DNA from: Arthrobacter sp. cf158
GTDB taxonomy: Bacteria > Actinomycetota > Actinomycetes > Actinomycetales > Micrococcaceae
DNA: 64,000 nt
Reading direction: 5' to 3'
Assembly: GCF_900106835.1 (NCBI RefSeq)
Contig: NZ_FNNR01000005.1
Coordinates: 346,540 to 410,539, forward strand
Shown: in pieces, positions 8,295-16,379 of the stretch
Layout of the letters: every line of letters starts with the position of its first letter
Numbering within the stretch: the stretch's first letter is position 1
Made by a program: the position numbers and the translations under genes
The notes under the pieces: generated by a model
What the model was told of the DNA's origin: nothing
Database searches by the model: none
Seen by the model: only the letters and a program-made list of their open reading frames with translations

Positions 8295-9487
8295 GTCAGA
8301 GCGCCTTTGACGAGGGAGTGCAGCAGTTCGCCGTTGTGCTGCCCCAGGTCCGGGACCGGGCCGGGCCGTGCGGATTTGCCGTCGAAGACCAACGGGGATC
8401 GGGGGAGCATCAGCGGTGCACCGTCGCGATGGGAAGCGCGGGTGTCTTCCAGTGGGGTAAAAAGATTCCGATGCGCTAACTGCGGGCAGTTGCGGACATC
8501 TTCGATGGTTTGCACGGCACCGGCTGGCTGGCCTGCGTCCCGAAGTTTTGCGGTTGCTTCTTCGCGTGAGAGTTTGCCCTCCGCAGCCCATGCTTCCAAG
8601 GCGGGCACGATATGGGTTTTCATATTTCCGGCACGCTTTAGGACGGTGTCCAGGTCCGGATCGCTGGCCAGCTCGGGGCGTTCCATGGCTTTGCAGCACC
8701 GCTGCCACATATCGTCGGTGGGGATGACGATAGAGATCCATCCACCATCCGCGGCACGGAAGGCCCCGACCGGGCTGAACTCGTCCGCGCCGCGGGTGGG
8801 CACGGCTCCGGTGAATTCGTGCAAGGTCAGGGGGCGCTCGAGGAGAGCGGCTCCGACGTCGTACATTGCAGTATCGACATGGCAGCCTTGACCGGAGGTC
8901 GCGCGGCCGGCGAGGCCTGTCAGGATGCCCAGCGCACCCCAAATCCCAGCGAGAAGGTCCATGGTGGACATGGGTGCCAGGCCGGGAGGAGCATCAGCCG
9001 AGGGACCAATGAGGCTGCTGAGTCCACTCATGGCCTGGATCACCGAGTCGAAGGCAGGCCATTTGGCGTATGGACCCCCGGATGCGCCGAAACCTGTGAT
9101 TTCGCAGATGACGAGCCGGGGATACTGGGCGCGCAGTTGCTCGCTGCTGAATCCTTGGCGGGCGAGGGCGCCGGGACGGAGGTTGGATACCAGGACGTCC
9201 GCGGTCTTGAGCAATACGGCGAATTGTTCCTTGTCCTCAGGGGAGTCCAAGTTCAGCGTGATCGACTTCTTGCCGCGGTTGTAGGAGGCAAAACCTCCGC
9301 TGATGTAGTCGTCGTCGCTTCCTTTGCGGGGTTCGTAGCTGCGCCGCGGGTCTCCGGAACCGGGGCGTTCAATCTTGATGACTTCGGCACCGGCGTCGGC
9401 GAGGATCGAGGTGCAGTAAGGGCCAGCGATGTATTGCTCCAGCGACAGAACGCGGATGCCTTCAAGGAGGCGGGGAGTTTCGGTCAT
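8291..9487 (-). CDS. class III (CaiB/BaiF) CoA-transferase
   Basis: 398 residues, the usual family III length. The N-terminal segment LSLEQYIAGPYCTSILADAG, the KIERPGSGDPRR motif, the NLRPGAL segment and the catalytic aspartate in MSTMDLLAG are all visible. The family moves CoA from a donor thioester onto a carboxylic acid. The start is the ATG at 9485-9487 overlapping the hydratase stop; an upstream extension lacks a ribosome site. With the downstream-acting MaoC and CitE enzymes it forms a three-step CoA module like those for mesaconate or itaconate, so a C4/C5 dicarboxylate acceptor is inferred. Confidence 0.87.
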   Translation of the reverse strand: MTETPRLLEGIRVLSLEQYIAGPYCTSILADAGAEVIKIERPGSGDPRRSYEPRKGSDDDYISGGFASYNRGKKSITLNLDSPEDKEQFAVLLKTADVLVSNLRPGALARQGFSSEQLRAQYPRLVICEITGFGASGGPYAKWPAFDSVIQAMSGLSSLIGPSADAPPGLAPMSTMDLLAGIWGALGILTGLAGRATSGQGCHVDTAMYDVGAALLERPLTLHEFTGAVPTRGADEFSPVGAFRAADGGWISIVIPTDDMWQRCCKAMERPELASDPDLDTVLKRAGNMKTHIVPALEAWAAEGKLSREEATAKLRDAGQPAGAVQTIEDVRNCPQLAHRNLFTPLEDTRASHRDGAPLMLPRSPLVFDGKSARPGPVPDLGQHNGELLHSLVKGALT

Positions 9488-10482
9488 GGCTTTCCTTCGG
9501 GATCGGTCTTGGAGGCGGTCCACACGACGGGGATCCATGAGAGCACGTCAACGGGCTCGGAACCCGGCCGGTGGGCCGTGGCGGTAATGCGGTAGGCGGT
9601 GACGTTTCCTTGTTTATGCGGGGTCACGTCTTCCAGGACAGCCGAGAAGCTCAGCAGGTCCTCTTCGAACACGGGCGCTAGGTGGTCGCAGGAGTGCCAG
9701 CCCAGCACGGTGGCGATGCCGGGGTCGATGCGGCTCAGTGAGGCTTGGGCAAGGCCGACGGTGTGGCCACCGTAAACCAGTCTGCGGCCCTGTTGACCGC
9801 GGGCAACGTCCCGGTGTGCTGCAGCAAGGTTCTGCGTGATCCGAACAAGAGTCTGGGCTTCTGTCACTGGTTCCCGTAGCGGATCCTTAACTTCGATCCC
9901 TTGGGCAACCAGAGCCGGTGCAGGAAGACCGGACAGGTCCCAACCCCCGGGGACGAGCTGCAGGTAGTCTCCCAGGCTCAGCCGGTCTTCGGCCGTACCG
10001 ATGTCGCCGGTTTCATCGATGGCGCTGCGGTCCTGCACGGGAATCAGCGCCAGGCGCTCGAAATCCGCGACGATATTCCCGGACTGGTCACGGGTGGTCA
10101 TGCCCAGGAGTACCTTGGCACGTTCGCCGCCAGCGCCAGGGCGGGCGAGTTTTGCAGCCTTGGGCGTGACAGTTGTTTCTAGGGTTGTCCCGACAGGGAC
10201 CTGACGCAGGAGCCGGACGTTGCGGTAGAAAAGGTTGGCTATGACGCGGCGGGTAGCCACAGTCGATTGACCGATGGCGACCTGCAATACCAAGGCGGGG
10301 TTGACTAGGCGGTCTCCTCCGGTGACCTGCTCGGACAATGGCGCACTGAGGGGCAAACGCAGGGGGTCGCCGGTGATGGCCTGGTACTGAGCGGCCAATC
10401 CCCCGGTAAGAGTGATGGCCGGTGCAGTGGGCAGCGGTACGCCGAGTACGAGTTCTTCTCCAAAAGGTTCATGGATGCTCAT
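9484..10482 (-). CDS. double-hotdog MaoC-like hydratase (mesaconyl-CoA hydratase type)
   Basis: 332 residues with two hotdog folds, matching mesaconyl-CoA/beta-methylmalyl-CoA hydratases (about 340 residues) rather than the single-domain 150-residue MaoC proteins. The second half carries the hydratase-2 style RLVYGGHTVGLAQASL segment (catalytic His region). It would add water to an enoyl-CoA made by the adjacent CoA-transferase, giving a 3-hydroxyacyl-CoA that CitE can cleave. The stop and start overlap both neighbours by four bases (ATGA), so the three enzymes are made in step. Confidence 0.75.
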   Translation of the reverse strand: MSIHEPFGEELVLGVPLPTAPAITLTGGLAAQYQAITGDPLRLPLSAPLSEQVTGGDRLVNPALVLQVAIGQSTVATRRVIANLFYRNVRLLRQVPVGTTLETTVTPKAAKLARPGAGGERAKVLLGMTTRDQSGNIVADFERLALIPVQDRSAIDETGDIGTAEDRLSLGDYLQLVPGGWDLSGLPAPALVAQGIEVKDPLREPVTEAQTLVRITQNLAAAHRDVARGQQGRRLVYGGHTVGLAQASLSRIDPGIATVLGWHSCDHLAPVFEEDLLSFSAVLEDVTPHKQGNVTAYRITATAHRPGSEPVDVLSWIPVVWTASKTDPEGKP

Positions 10483-11306
10483 CGGGTTGCTCCTGCCAGG
10501 CGCACGGCGGCCCGCGCACGATCGATCACTGGTGCGTCGACCATCTGGCCGCGGAACCGGAACGCGCCCCCGTGATTGCCTCTTTCGATTTCTTCAAGGA
10601 GGTCCTTGGCCCAGCTCACATATTCAGGTGCCGGCCCGAATTCCTCATTGACTGTGCCGATCTGGTTGGGGTGGATGCAGAGCTTACCGGCAAAACCGAG
10701 GCTTGCTTCGCGGCGTGACTGCTCCTGAAGAGCTGCGGCGTCACTGAAGTCCGCGTTGGGTCCGGCGATCGACCATCGGCCAGCGGCGGCAGCGGCGTTG
10801 ATAATACGGGACTTGGCCCATCCGGTGTCACTCATCCGAGAGGCGCCGGAGGCCGCCATTGTGGCCAGAAAATCGTACTCGCCGAACATCAGGCCGACGA
10901 TGCGGTCCAGGCTGGCGATGTGGGGGGCCTGCTCAAGACTTACGGCCGTTTCGATCATGGCGACCAGCGGCACCCCGTCCAGGCGGGCAAGAGCTGTCTT
11001 TGCCGATTCGAGCGTGGCCATGGGAAGCACCACTGCGCTGGGACGATTGGCCCATTGGTTGACGGCCGCTGCGTCGTGGTCGAAATGTTCCGTATAGGTG
11101 GCATTGACGCGAACCCACACGGGTCCGGCGGACGGGTCTTGGGCGTGGAGAAAGCCGTTCGTGAGTTCCCTCGCTGTACCCTTGTCATCGTTCCCGACGC
11201 CGTCTTCCCAGTCGATCATGACAACATCAGCAGCTGAGCTGCCGGCTTTGTCGAGGAAGCGTTGGGATGATCCGGGCACCGATAGGACGCTGCGTGCATA
11301 GGTCAT
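10479..11306 (-). CDS. CitE-like acyl-CoA lyase (HpcH/HpaI superfamily)
   Basis: 275 residues. N-terminal RSVLSVPGSSQRFL, the acidic IDWEDGV motif, the RVN strand, the metal glutamate in MIETA, GEYDF and the C-terminal GKLCIHPNQI are all hallmarks of the CitE / citramalyl-CoA / malyl-CoA lyase family. It makes a retro-Claisen cut of a 3-hydroxyacyl-CoA. The second of two in-frame ATGs was chosen because AAGGA lies eight bases before it. Position after the hydratase suggests cleavage of citramalyl-CoA or a homologue to pyruvate (or glyoxylate) plus an acyl-CoA. Confidence 0.83.
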   Translation of the reverse strand: MTYARSVLSVPGSSQRFLDKAGSSAADVVMIDWEDGVGNDDKGTARELTNGFLHAQDPSAGPVWVRVNATYTEHFDHDAAAVNQWANRPSAVVLPMATLESAKTALARLDGVPLVAMIETAVSLEQAPHIASLDRIVGLMFGEYDFLATMAASGASRMSDTGWAKSRIINAAAAAGRWSIAGPNADFSDAAALQEQSRREASLGFAGKLCIHPNQIGTVNEEFGPAPEYVSWAKDLLEEIERGNHGGAFRFRGQMVDAPVIDRARAAVRLAGATR

Positions 11307-11330
11307 GTGCATGTTCCTTCTTTTGAGGGG

Positions 11331-12332
11331 CTAGCGGGTGCGCAGTGCCGAAAGATCCACGGCAGGTGAAATGGCCGAAAGGATCTCGTAGCCGACATGT
11401 GCCGCTGCTATGCCGGTGATGTCGGCGTGGTCGTACGCAGGGGAAACTTCGACGATGTCGCCGCCAACAACGTTCAGGGACTTCATGGACCTGAGCATGG
11501 TGAGCAACTCCCGGCTGGTCATACCGCCGGATTCGGGGGTTCCCGTGCCCGGAGCGAAGGCGGGATCGAGGACGTCGATATCCACGCTGACATAGACCGG
11601 TCGTTGGCCGACGCGAGCTTTGAGCTTCTCGATGGCACCGTGAAGGCCGGCGAATTCGATTTCCTCGCAACGGACGGTAGCGAACCCCAAAGCCCTGTCA
11701 TCATCCATGTCGCCGGGTGCGTAGAGGCCGCCACGGGTTCCGATGTGCATGCAGGCTTCCTGGTCCAGAAGTCCTTCTTCTGAGGCCCGGCGGAACGGGG
11801 TCCCATGGAGAACAGGAGTGTTGAAGTATGTGTCCCAGGTGTCCAGGTGAGCGTCGAAATGCACCACTGCAATTGGCCCGTGAACGGCGTGGAGGGCGCG
11901 CAATGTAGGGAGGGCGATGCTGTGGTCCCCACCAAGGACGAGCAATTTCGGTGCGCGTTCCAGCACGCTGCGCATCGATCGTTCAATGGAGGTGATGGCC
12001 TCGTCGATGTTGTAGGGGTTGACTCCGATGTCACCCAAGTCTGCAATCTGCTGGCTCTGGAACGGCCATGAGTCCGCTTCGGGGTTATACGGGCGAAGAA
12101 GCTTGGAAGCGTTGCGGATGTGTTCTGGTCCGAAGCGGGTTCCCGGCCTGTAGCTGACGCCGGAATCGTACGGAACGCCAACGATGGCGACATCGAGATC
12201 TGACACTTCACCCGGGGTCGGCAGTGCAGCAAACGTTGTGGGCGCAGAGAACCGCGGCAGGCGCGTGAAGTCTGGTTGGCCTACAACTTTACCGGTTGTA
12301 ATCCGGGGCACGGTTGGAAAAGATTCGCTCAT
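11331..12332 (-). CDS. ureohydrolase (agmatinase/guanidinobutyrase family)
   Basis: 333 residues. The binuclear manganese ligands of the arginase/agmatinase fold are visible: GGDHS, the DAHLDTWD block and SVDIDVLDPAFAPGTGTPE. The enzyme hydrolyses a guanidino group to urea plus an amine. GABA transaminase and GabD in the same operon make 4-guanidinobutyrate (giving GABA) the best guess; agmatine or guanidinopropionate remain open. The second ATG (12330-12332) is preferred because GGAG stands nine bases upstream. A related enzyme lies at 56782-57873, also beside an aminotransferase. Confidence 0.87.
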   Translation of the reverse strand: MSESFPTVPRITTGKVVGQPDFTRLPRFSAPTTFAALPTPGEVSDLDVAIVGVPYDSGVSYRPGTRFGPEHIRNASKLLRPYNPEADSWPFQSQQIADLGDIGVNPYNIDEAITSIERSMRSVLERAPKLLVLGGDHSIALPTLRALHAVHGPIAVVHFDAHLDTWDTYFNTPVLHGTPFRRASEEGLLDQEACMHIGTRGGLYAPGDMDDDRALGFATVRCEEIEFAGLHGAIEKLKARVGQRPVYVSVDIDVLDPAFAPGTGTPESGGMTSRELLTMLRSMKSLNVVGGDIVEVSPAYDHADITGIAAAHVGYEILSAISPAVDLSALRTR

Positions 12333-12436
12333 TCGGGGATGCTCCATTGCGGGGTCGAACTAAAACTTTGGTTATCGAATATTAGGCAGAAGGGTTGGAT
12401 ATCTGTCAAGACATCACTATTTTTCTTGCTTTTTGA

Positions 12437-13696
12437 TCATTTTGAGTCGATTGGTTCGGGTTTTTTTGGTTGCTCACGCAGGGGCGACAATGACCTCGAG
12501 CGCAGGAAAGTCCTGAGCCTGATGGCGGCGTCCTCGATCTCTGCCAGTGAGGGCAGAAAGGCGAAACGGAAATACTGGGATCCGAACCAATTGAAGGCGC
12601 TGCCGTGGGTTACCAGGAGCTTTTGGTCATGCAAGAGCTCGTATGAGAAGTCTTCATCGCTGGCGAACGGGTACATGTCTGTGTCGATGCGGACGAACAG
12701 GTAGAGTGCGCCGCCAGCCTGGACGCATTCCAGTCCGGGAATTTCGTTAAGGACTTTGTGGGCGTAGTCCCGCTGCAACCGCAGCCGCCCGCCGGGCCGT
12801 ACTAGGTCGTCAATGCTCTGGTATCCGCCCAATGCGGTTTGGATTGCGTGCTGCGCCGGTACGTTGGCGCAGAGGCGGAGTGAGGCGAGGAGTTCCAGTC
12901 CTTCGCGGTATGATGCGCTGGCCGAGCGAGGACCGGTGATCACCAGCCAGCCGGCGCGGTATCCGGGGACGCGGTAGGCCTTGGACAGCCCGCTGAAGGT
13001 GATGCAGCAGAGGTCTGGAGCGATCGCAGCAGTGTGAATGTGCGAGTCCTCAAACAGGACCTTCTCGTAGATTTCGTCGGCAAAAATCACCAAACCGTGC
13101 TGGCGGGCCAGATCTGCAATGCCGCGAAGAATCGCCTCGGGGTAGACCGCTCCCGTGGGGTTGTTGGGGTTAATGACGACGACCGCGCGTGTCCTGGGTG
13201 TGATTTTCCGTCGGATATCGTCAAGACTCGGCATCCAGTCGTTGTCCGGATCGCAGAGATAGTGCCTGACTACGCCGTCAGCCAAACCGACGGCTGCGGT
13301 CCATACAGGAAAATCGGGGGAGGGGACCAGCACTTCATCCCCGTCTTCCAGCAGAGCCTGCAGGGCCATGGGAATGAGTTCGCTGACCCCGTTGCCGATG
13401 AAGACATCTTCCACCTGGACATCCAGAAGCCCTCTGTTTTGGTAATGCTGAGCGACGGCCGTCCGGGCGGAAAACAGGCCCTTGGAGTCGCTGTAGCCTT
13501 GGGCGCGTCCAAGATTGTGGATGACGTCACGAACGATTGGCTCGGGCACGGCGAACCCGTAAGGAGCGGGATCGCCGAGGTTCATGTTCAGGATGCGGTG
13601 GCCAAGGGATTCGAGCTCCTTTGCTGCGCGGGGCACCCTTCCCCGCAGCTCATACCGGATCCCGGCTAGTTTGCTTGACTGAAGGACCTGCTTCAT
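12437..13696 (-). CDS. class I/II PLP aminotransferase (alanine-aminotransferase-like)
   Basis: 419 residues. Fold-type I signs are NLGDPAPYGF near the N terminus, NPNNPTGAVY, the FADEIYEKV segment, the PLP lysine in FSGLSKAYRVPGYRAGW and a C-terminal FRFAFLP. The layout resembles the AlaA/AlaT group. It would deaminate an amino acid such as arginine or alanine with a 2-oxoacid partner; 2-ketoarginine formation would feed the guanidinobutyrate route (inference). The ATG at 13694-13696 overlaps the stop of the 100-residue gene by ATGA; the longer upstream frame is that gene's sequence read out of frame. Confidence 0.85.
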   Translation of the reverse strand: MKQVLQSSKLAGIRYELRGRVPRAAKELESLGHRILNMNLGDPAPYGFAVPEPIVRDVIHNLGRAQGYSDSKGLFSARTAVAQHYQNRGLLDVQVEDVFIGNGVSELIPMALQALLEDGDEVLVPSPDFPVWTAAVGLADGVVRHYLCDPDNDWMPSLDDIRRKITPRTRAVVVINPNNPTGAVYPEAILRGIADLARQHGLVIFADEIYEKVLFEDSHIHTAAIAPDLCCITFSGLSKAYRVPGYRAGWLVITGPRSASASYREGLELLASLRLCANVPAQHAIQTALGGYQSIDDLVRPGGRLRLQRDYAHKVLNEIPGLECVQAGGALYLFVRIDTDMYPFASDEDFSYELLHDQKLLVTHGSAFNWFGSQYFRFAFLPSLAEIEDAAIRLRTFLRSRSLSPLREQPKKPEPIDSK

Positions 13697-13995
13697 CGCT
13701 GCCACCCCGCTGTCGTTCCCTGTTGCAGCTGAAAGGGTGCAATCCAAAGATCGTGCCCCTCGGCCCTCGTGAACATCTGCCGGGCTTCGGCCCCTGACTG
13801 CGCGATCCACGCTACAGACTCGTCAGCCGCGACCATTTCGAGTGCACCCACCCTTACGACTTGCCCACCCTTGGCTACGTAGACCTCCCCGCCGACGGCC
13901 GCGGACCACTCATCCACGCGCATTAGGCGGGCCAAAAGGGAGCCTGGCGGGAGCGATGCAGCCGCGGGTATCCGAAGTTCAAGTGGAGCGACCAT
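13693..13995 (-). CDS. hypothetical protein, 100 residues, first gene of the amine operon
   Basis: No family is recognised. The start has GAGAGGA about eight bases upstream, and the stop overlaps the aminotransferase start (ATGA), so it is almost certainly translated. The protein is soluble, with a beta-rich middle (EVYVAKGGQVVRVGALEMVAADESVAWI) that resembles a small barrel or cupin-like strand pattern, and a Trp/Gln-rich tail. There is no signal peptide or cysteine motif. The AT-rich stretch just upstream (about 14008-14075) probably holds the operon promoter. It may be a small accessory or sensing subunit; nothing in the sequence decides this. Confidence 0.7.
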   Translation of the reverse strand: MVAPLELRIPAAASLPPGSLLARLMRVDEWSAAVGGEVYVAKGGQVVRVGALEMVAADESVAWIAQSGAEARQMFTRAEGHDLWIAPFQLQQGTTAGWQR

Positions 13996-14089
13996 GCTTC
14001 ATATCCTCTCAAGATCATGATTGTTGATCAAGAGTATCGTCAAAATCTTGAAAAATATATAACAATGCGGAATTTGACCTGAGTTCTGT

Positions 14090-14554
14090 TCAAGCGGCGT
14101 TGCTATTGACCTGGAGGGAACTCAATACGTCCTCGAACCAAGCGACGGCGACTTCGCCGACGGGTTCCCACGTGGATGCGTCGTGACGTCCGAAATCGCC
14201 GGCGCGGTGCGCGCCCAGATCTTTAAGCTGGGCGTCGAGCTTTAGTGAGCCGTGTCCGAAGGTCTCTGTATAGAACGAGTCACCGAGCCCGAAGATGGCG
14301 TAGTGGACGCCGGTCAGATCGGGCCGCGTTTGGCTGAGCGCGGTGTAGAACGGCAATGCCGAGTTAGGCAGTTCGCCCTCTCCGTATGTCGAGCAGACGA
14401 ACACGTACAGCGCATCCTCGCGGAGGTCTTCGGGGGAGACCTCCGCGAGGTCGCGGATTTCGGTCTCGTAAGTATCAGCCAGGGAGGCGGCAAGATCCTC
14501 TGCCGCCATTTCGCTGTTGCCGGACTCGGTGCCGAACAGAATTGAAATCTTCAC
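14090..14554 (-). CDS. short-chain flavodoxin (likely P450 electron carrier)
   Basis: 154 residues. The FMN phosphate loop GTESGNSEMAAE, the CSTYGEGELPNSA loop and FGLGDSFYTETFGHG are clear. The family moves one electron at a time via FMN. The start is a GTG (14552-14554) with AAAGGAG six bases upstream, overlapping the reductase stop as GTGA. The gene directly follows an FprA-type reductase, so the two form a redox pair. Because both fall under the same operator type as P450-1, this flavodoxin is the candidate donor for that P450, as cindoxin is for P450cin. It lacks fused domains found in sulfite or P450 reductases. Confidence 0.87.
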   Translation of the reverse strand: MKISILFGTESGNSEMAAEDLAASLADTYETEIRDLAEVSPEDLREDALYVFVCSTYGEGELPNSALPFYTALSQTRPDLTGVHYAIFGLGDSFYTETFGHGSLKLDAQLKDLGAHRAGDFGRHDASTWEPVGEVAVAWFEDVLSSLQVNSNAA

Positions 14555-15855
14555 GATTGCTCCTTTACGTGGCGGCGCTGGGCCGCAGATGTTGTTTGCC
14601 CATCGATGTTTTCGTGGGCCGTAGCGACCATCCACGAATGGTCCGCAAATTTCTTCCTGCTCCGGTTCGGAGGCGCCGCGGCACGTTCAGCGGCGTCCAC
14701 CCTGAGCCAGCCCTCGAAATCAATCACGTGCCGGAGGGTCGCGTCGGGCAACCCGGAGTAGCCCGCCTTTGGCGCAGAGGACTGGGTTGCTGCCAGATAT
14801 TTGAGGATTTCGGCTGCGACGGCCTTCGCGCACTGACGGTTCTCGGGAATGGTTCCCCGTGAGCCGCGTTTCGCCCAACCGGTCCGGTACAGGCCTTCCG
14901 CAAGGAGGCCTGTATCGCTATTGGCGCCCATTTCTCCGAGCAGGGGATCGGAAGGGTCGAAGTCGAAACCCACCGCAGTGATCACCGATCGGGCCTCGAT
15001 GACGTGCAGTGAACCATCCGGCAGGCGTATCTCCACGCCTTCCACGCGGTCCTTTCCGGCGATGCGTGTAGTAGTCGAATTGAAGTGGATCCGTACGCGG
15101 ACGCGTGGTGGGCCGTCGGGCTCGGATGAGCGGAGGCCTTCCAGTGCGGATTGAGTTGCGCTGCTGGTGTTGGCTCCGGACAAGGTTTGACCTTCGCTGG
15201 CGAACTGCACACCAGGGATCCTGCCCAGCTCTGCAAGCATGCTGGGGTCGAAGGGGGCGGCGTCTGCTGAGGAGCGGCAAATCAAATCGATTTCCCTGAC
15301 GGGCGATTCGGCATACGCTTCAACTGCGGGGTCATTGACATCGCTCCCGTCGAAATCGGCTGGCGACTTGATCAGCAACCGGACAACGTCCAAGGAAACG
15401 TTTCCGCCGCCAATGATGGCTACAGTGTCTCCAAGCAGTGGCAGCGTGGGATTTTCATGGGGGTGGGTGTTCATGGTCCTGGTGAATTGCCCGGCCCCGT
15501 AAACCCCCGATAGGCTTTCTCCCGGCACCCTCAGGGCTCGGTCTCGGGCGAGCCCGGTGGCGAGGACAACCACATGGTGGGTATCCCGCAGAGCATCCAG
15601 GCTTAGCTTTGAGCCCACCTCGACATTGCCGGCAAACCTGACATTGTCCCGTTCAAAAAGCCGGGCAAATTGCGCTTGTATTGATTTGGTGCCCTGGTGG
15701 TCTGGGGCAACACCGTAGCGGACCAGCCCGAAGGGCGAAGCCAGCCGGTCGAACATGGTGATCTCAGCGTCCGGCATACTTCGCCGAAGCGTCTGTGCCA
15801 GGTAGCAACCGGCCGGGCCGCTTCCTACGATTGCGATGGCTGGGTTCGGTTGCAT
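14551..15855 (-). CDS. FprA-type NADPH:ferredoxin/flavodoxin reductase (adrenodoxin-reductase family)
   Basis: 434 residues. N-terminal FAD Rossmann motif GSGPAGCYLAQTL, the family-specific FGLVRYGVAPDHQGTKS, the NADPH site GGGNVSLDVVR and the C-terminal GWAKRGSRGTIPENR flavin segment match mycobacterial FprA and adrenodoxin reductase. It passes electrons from NADPH to a small carrier. Its stop overlaps the flavodoxin start, and its ATG shares one base with the upstream HtaA stop (TAATG). The only carrier encoded beside it is a flavodoxin, not a ferredoxin, which is uncommon for the family. Confidence 0.9.
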   Translation of the reverse strand: MQPNPAIAIVGSGPAGCYLAQTLRRSMPDAEITMFDRLASPFGLVRYGVAPDHQGTKSIQAQFARLFERDNVRFAGNVEVGSKLSLDALRDTHHVVVLATGLARDRALRVPGESLSGVYGAGQFTRTMNTHPHENPTLPLLGDTVAIIGGGNVSLDVVRLLIKSPADFDGSDVNDPAVEAYAESPVREIDLICRSSADAAPFDPSMLAELGRIPGVQFASEGQTLSGANTSSATQSALEGLRSSEPDGPPRVRVRIHFNSTTTRIAGKDRVEGVEIRLPDGSLHVIEARSVITAVGFDFDPSDPLLGEMGANSDTGLLAEGLYRTGWAKRGSRGTIPENRQCAKAVAAEILKYLAATQSSAPKAGYSGLPDATLRHVIDFEGWLRVDAAERAAAPPNRSRKKFADHSWMVATAHENIDGQTTSAAQRRHVKEQS

Positions 15856-16340
15856 TAGAGGACCACCACTTTGCTTTTTCGAACTTTGAGCTTCGCCGGG
15901 GCCAGCAGCCAGCCTGGCGGGTACTTACCGAAGAACATCTCCGAACCTGCCTCAGTAAGCCGAAATTCGATGGGATCCATGCCGGGAGCGCGGCCGACAA
16001 GAGGGGCTGTTGCCAGCTCCACGTCAGCGCCCTGAGAGGCAATATCTTGCACCGAGAGTCTGAGGTCATGCTCGCCAACAGTTATTCGCGGAGCCGATAT
16101 TCGCAGGCTCAGCACGCCCATATAGGCCTTGTACTCCACAGAGCCTGAGAAGCAAGCGGTGGACGATCCACCTTTGCCGGCGACGGCAGGAAACAGGTAC
16201 TGGCCATCATCATCGACCGCTGCGCCTCCTGTCAGAACGACTTCGCCGTCCCCAGTGAGGTTGCGGACGTAATGGTCAAACCGATCGTCGATGCGCCATT
16301 GGAGCGCGTCGATCGTTGATGGGTCAAACTGAAGTTTCAT
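15855..16340 (-). CDS. single HtaA-domain protein, cytoplasmic
   Basis: 161 residues. The whole N-terminal two thirds follows the HtaA pattern: LQWRIDDRFDHYV, then EVVLTGGA, YLFPA, the core strand CFSGSVEYKAYMGVLSLRIS and the LRLSV strand. HtaA domains normally bind haem on the surface of corynebacteria and carry signal peptides and anchors. Here there is no signal peptide or membrane segment, and the C terminus is a basic strand (LKVRKSKVVVL). The start ATG lies right beside a GntR-type operator; a TTG six codons upstream is less likely. It is coupled to the FprA and flavodoxin genes, suggesting a haem- or P450-related role in the cytosol (inference). Confidence 0.75.
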   Translation of the reverse strand: MKLQFDPSTIDALQWRIDDRFDHYVRNLTGDGEVVLTGGAAVDDDGQYLFPAVAGKGGSSTACFSGSVEYKAYMGVLSLRISAPRITVGEHDLRLSVQDIASQGADVELATAPLVGRAPGMDPIEFRLTEAGSEMFFGKYPPGWLLAPAKLKVRKSKVVVL

Positions 16341-16343
16341 GGG

Positions 16344-16356
16344 AATACCGTATACC
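16344..16356. promoter_or_regulatory. GntR-type operator upstream of HtaA-FprA-flavodoxin
   Basis: AATACCGTATACC, with a GTATAC core and tandem GGTAT(A/T) on the minus strand at 7-base spacing. The same sequence recurs at 17233 and 22202. It lies between the SDR stop and the HtaA start, so it would control the HtaA-FprA-flavodoxin unit separately. Confidence 0.65.
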
Positions 16357-16379
16357 AAATACGAAACCCGAACAAGGGT

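Noticed and set aside
7485..8942. 485-residue frame running through the isomerase-like gene
   Set aside because: Its first 215 residues are out-of-frame CoA-transferase sequence; the real start is the ATG at 8292-8294 in the ATGA overlap.
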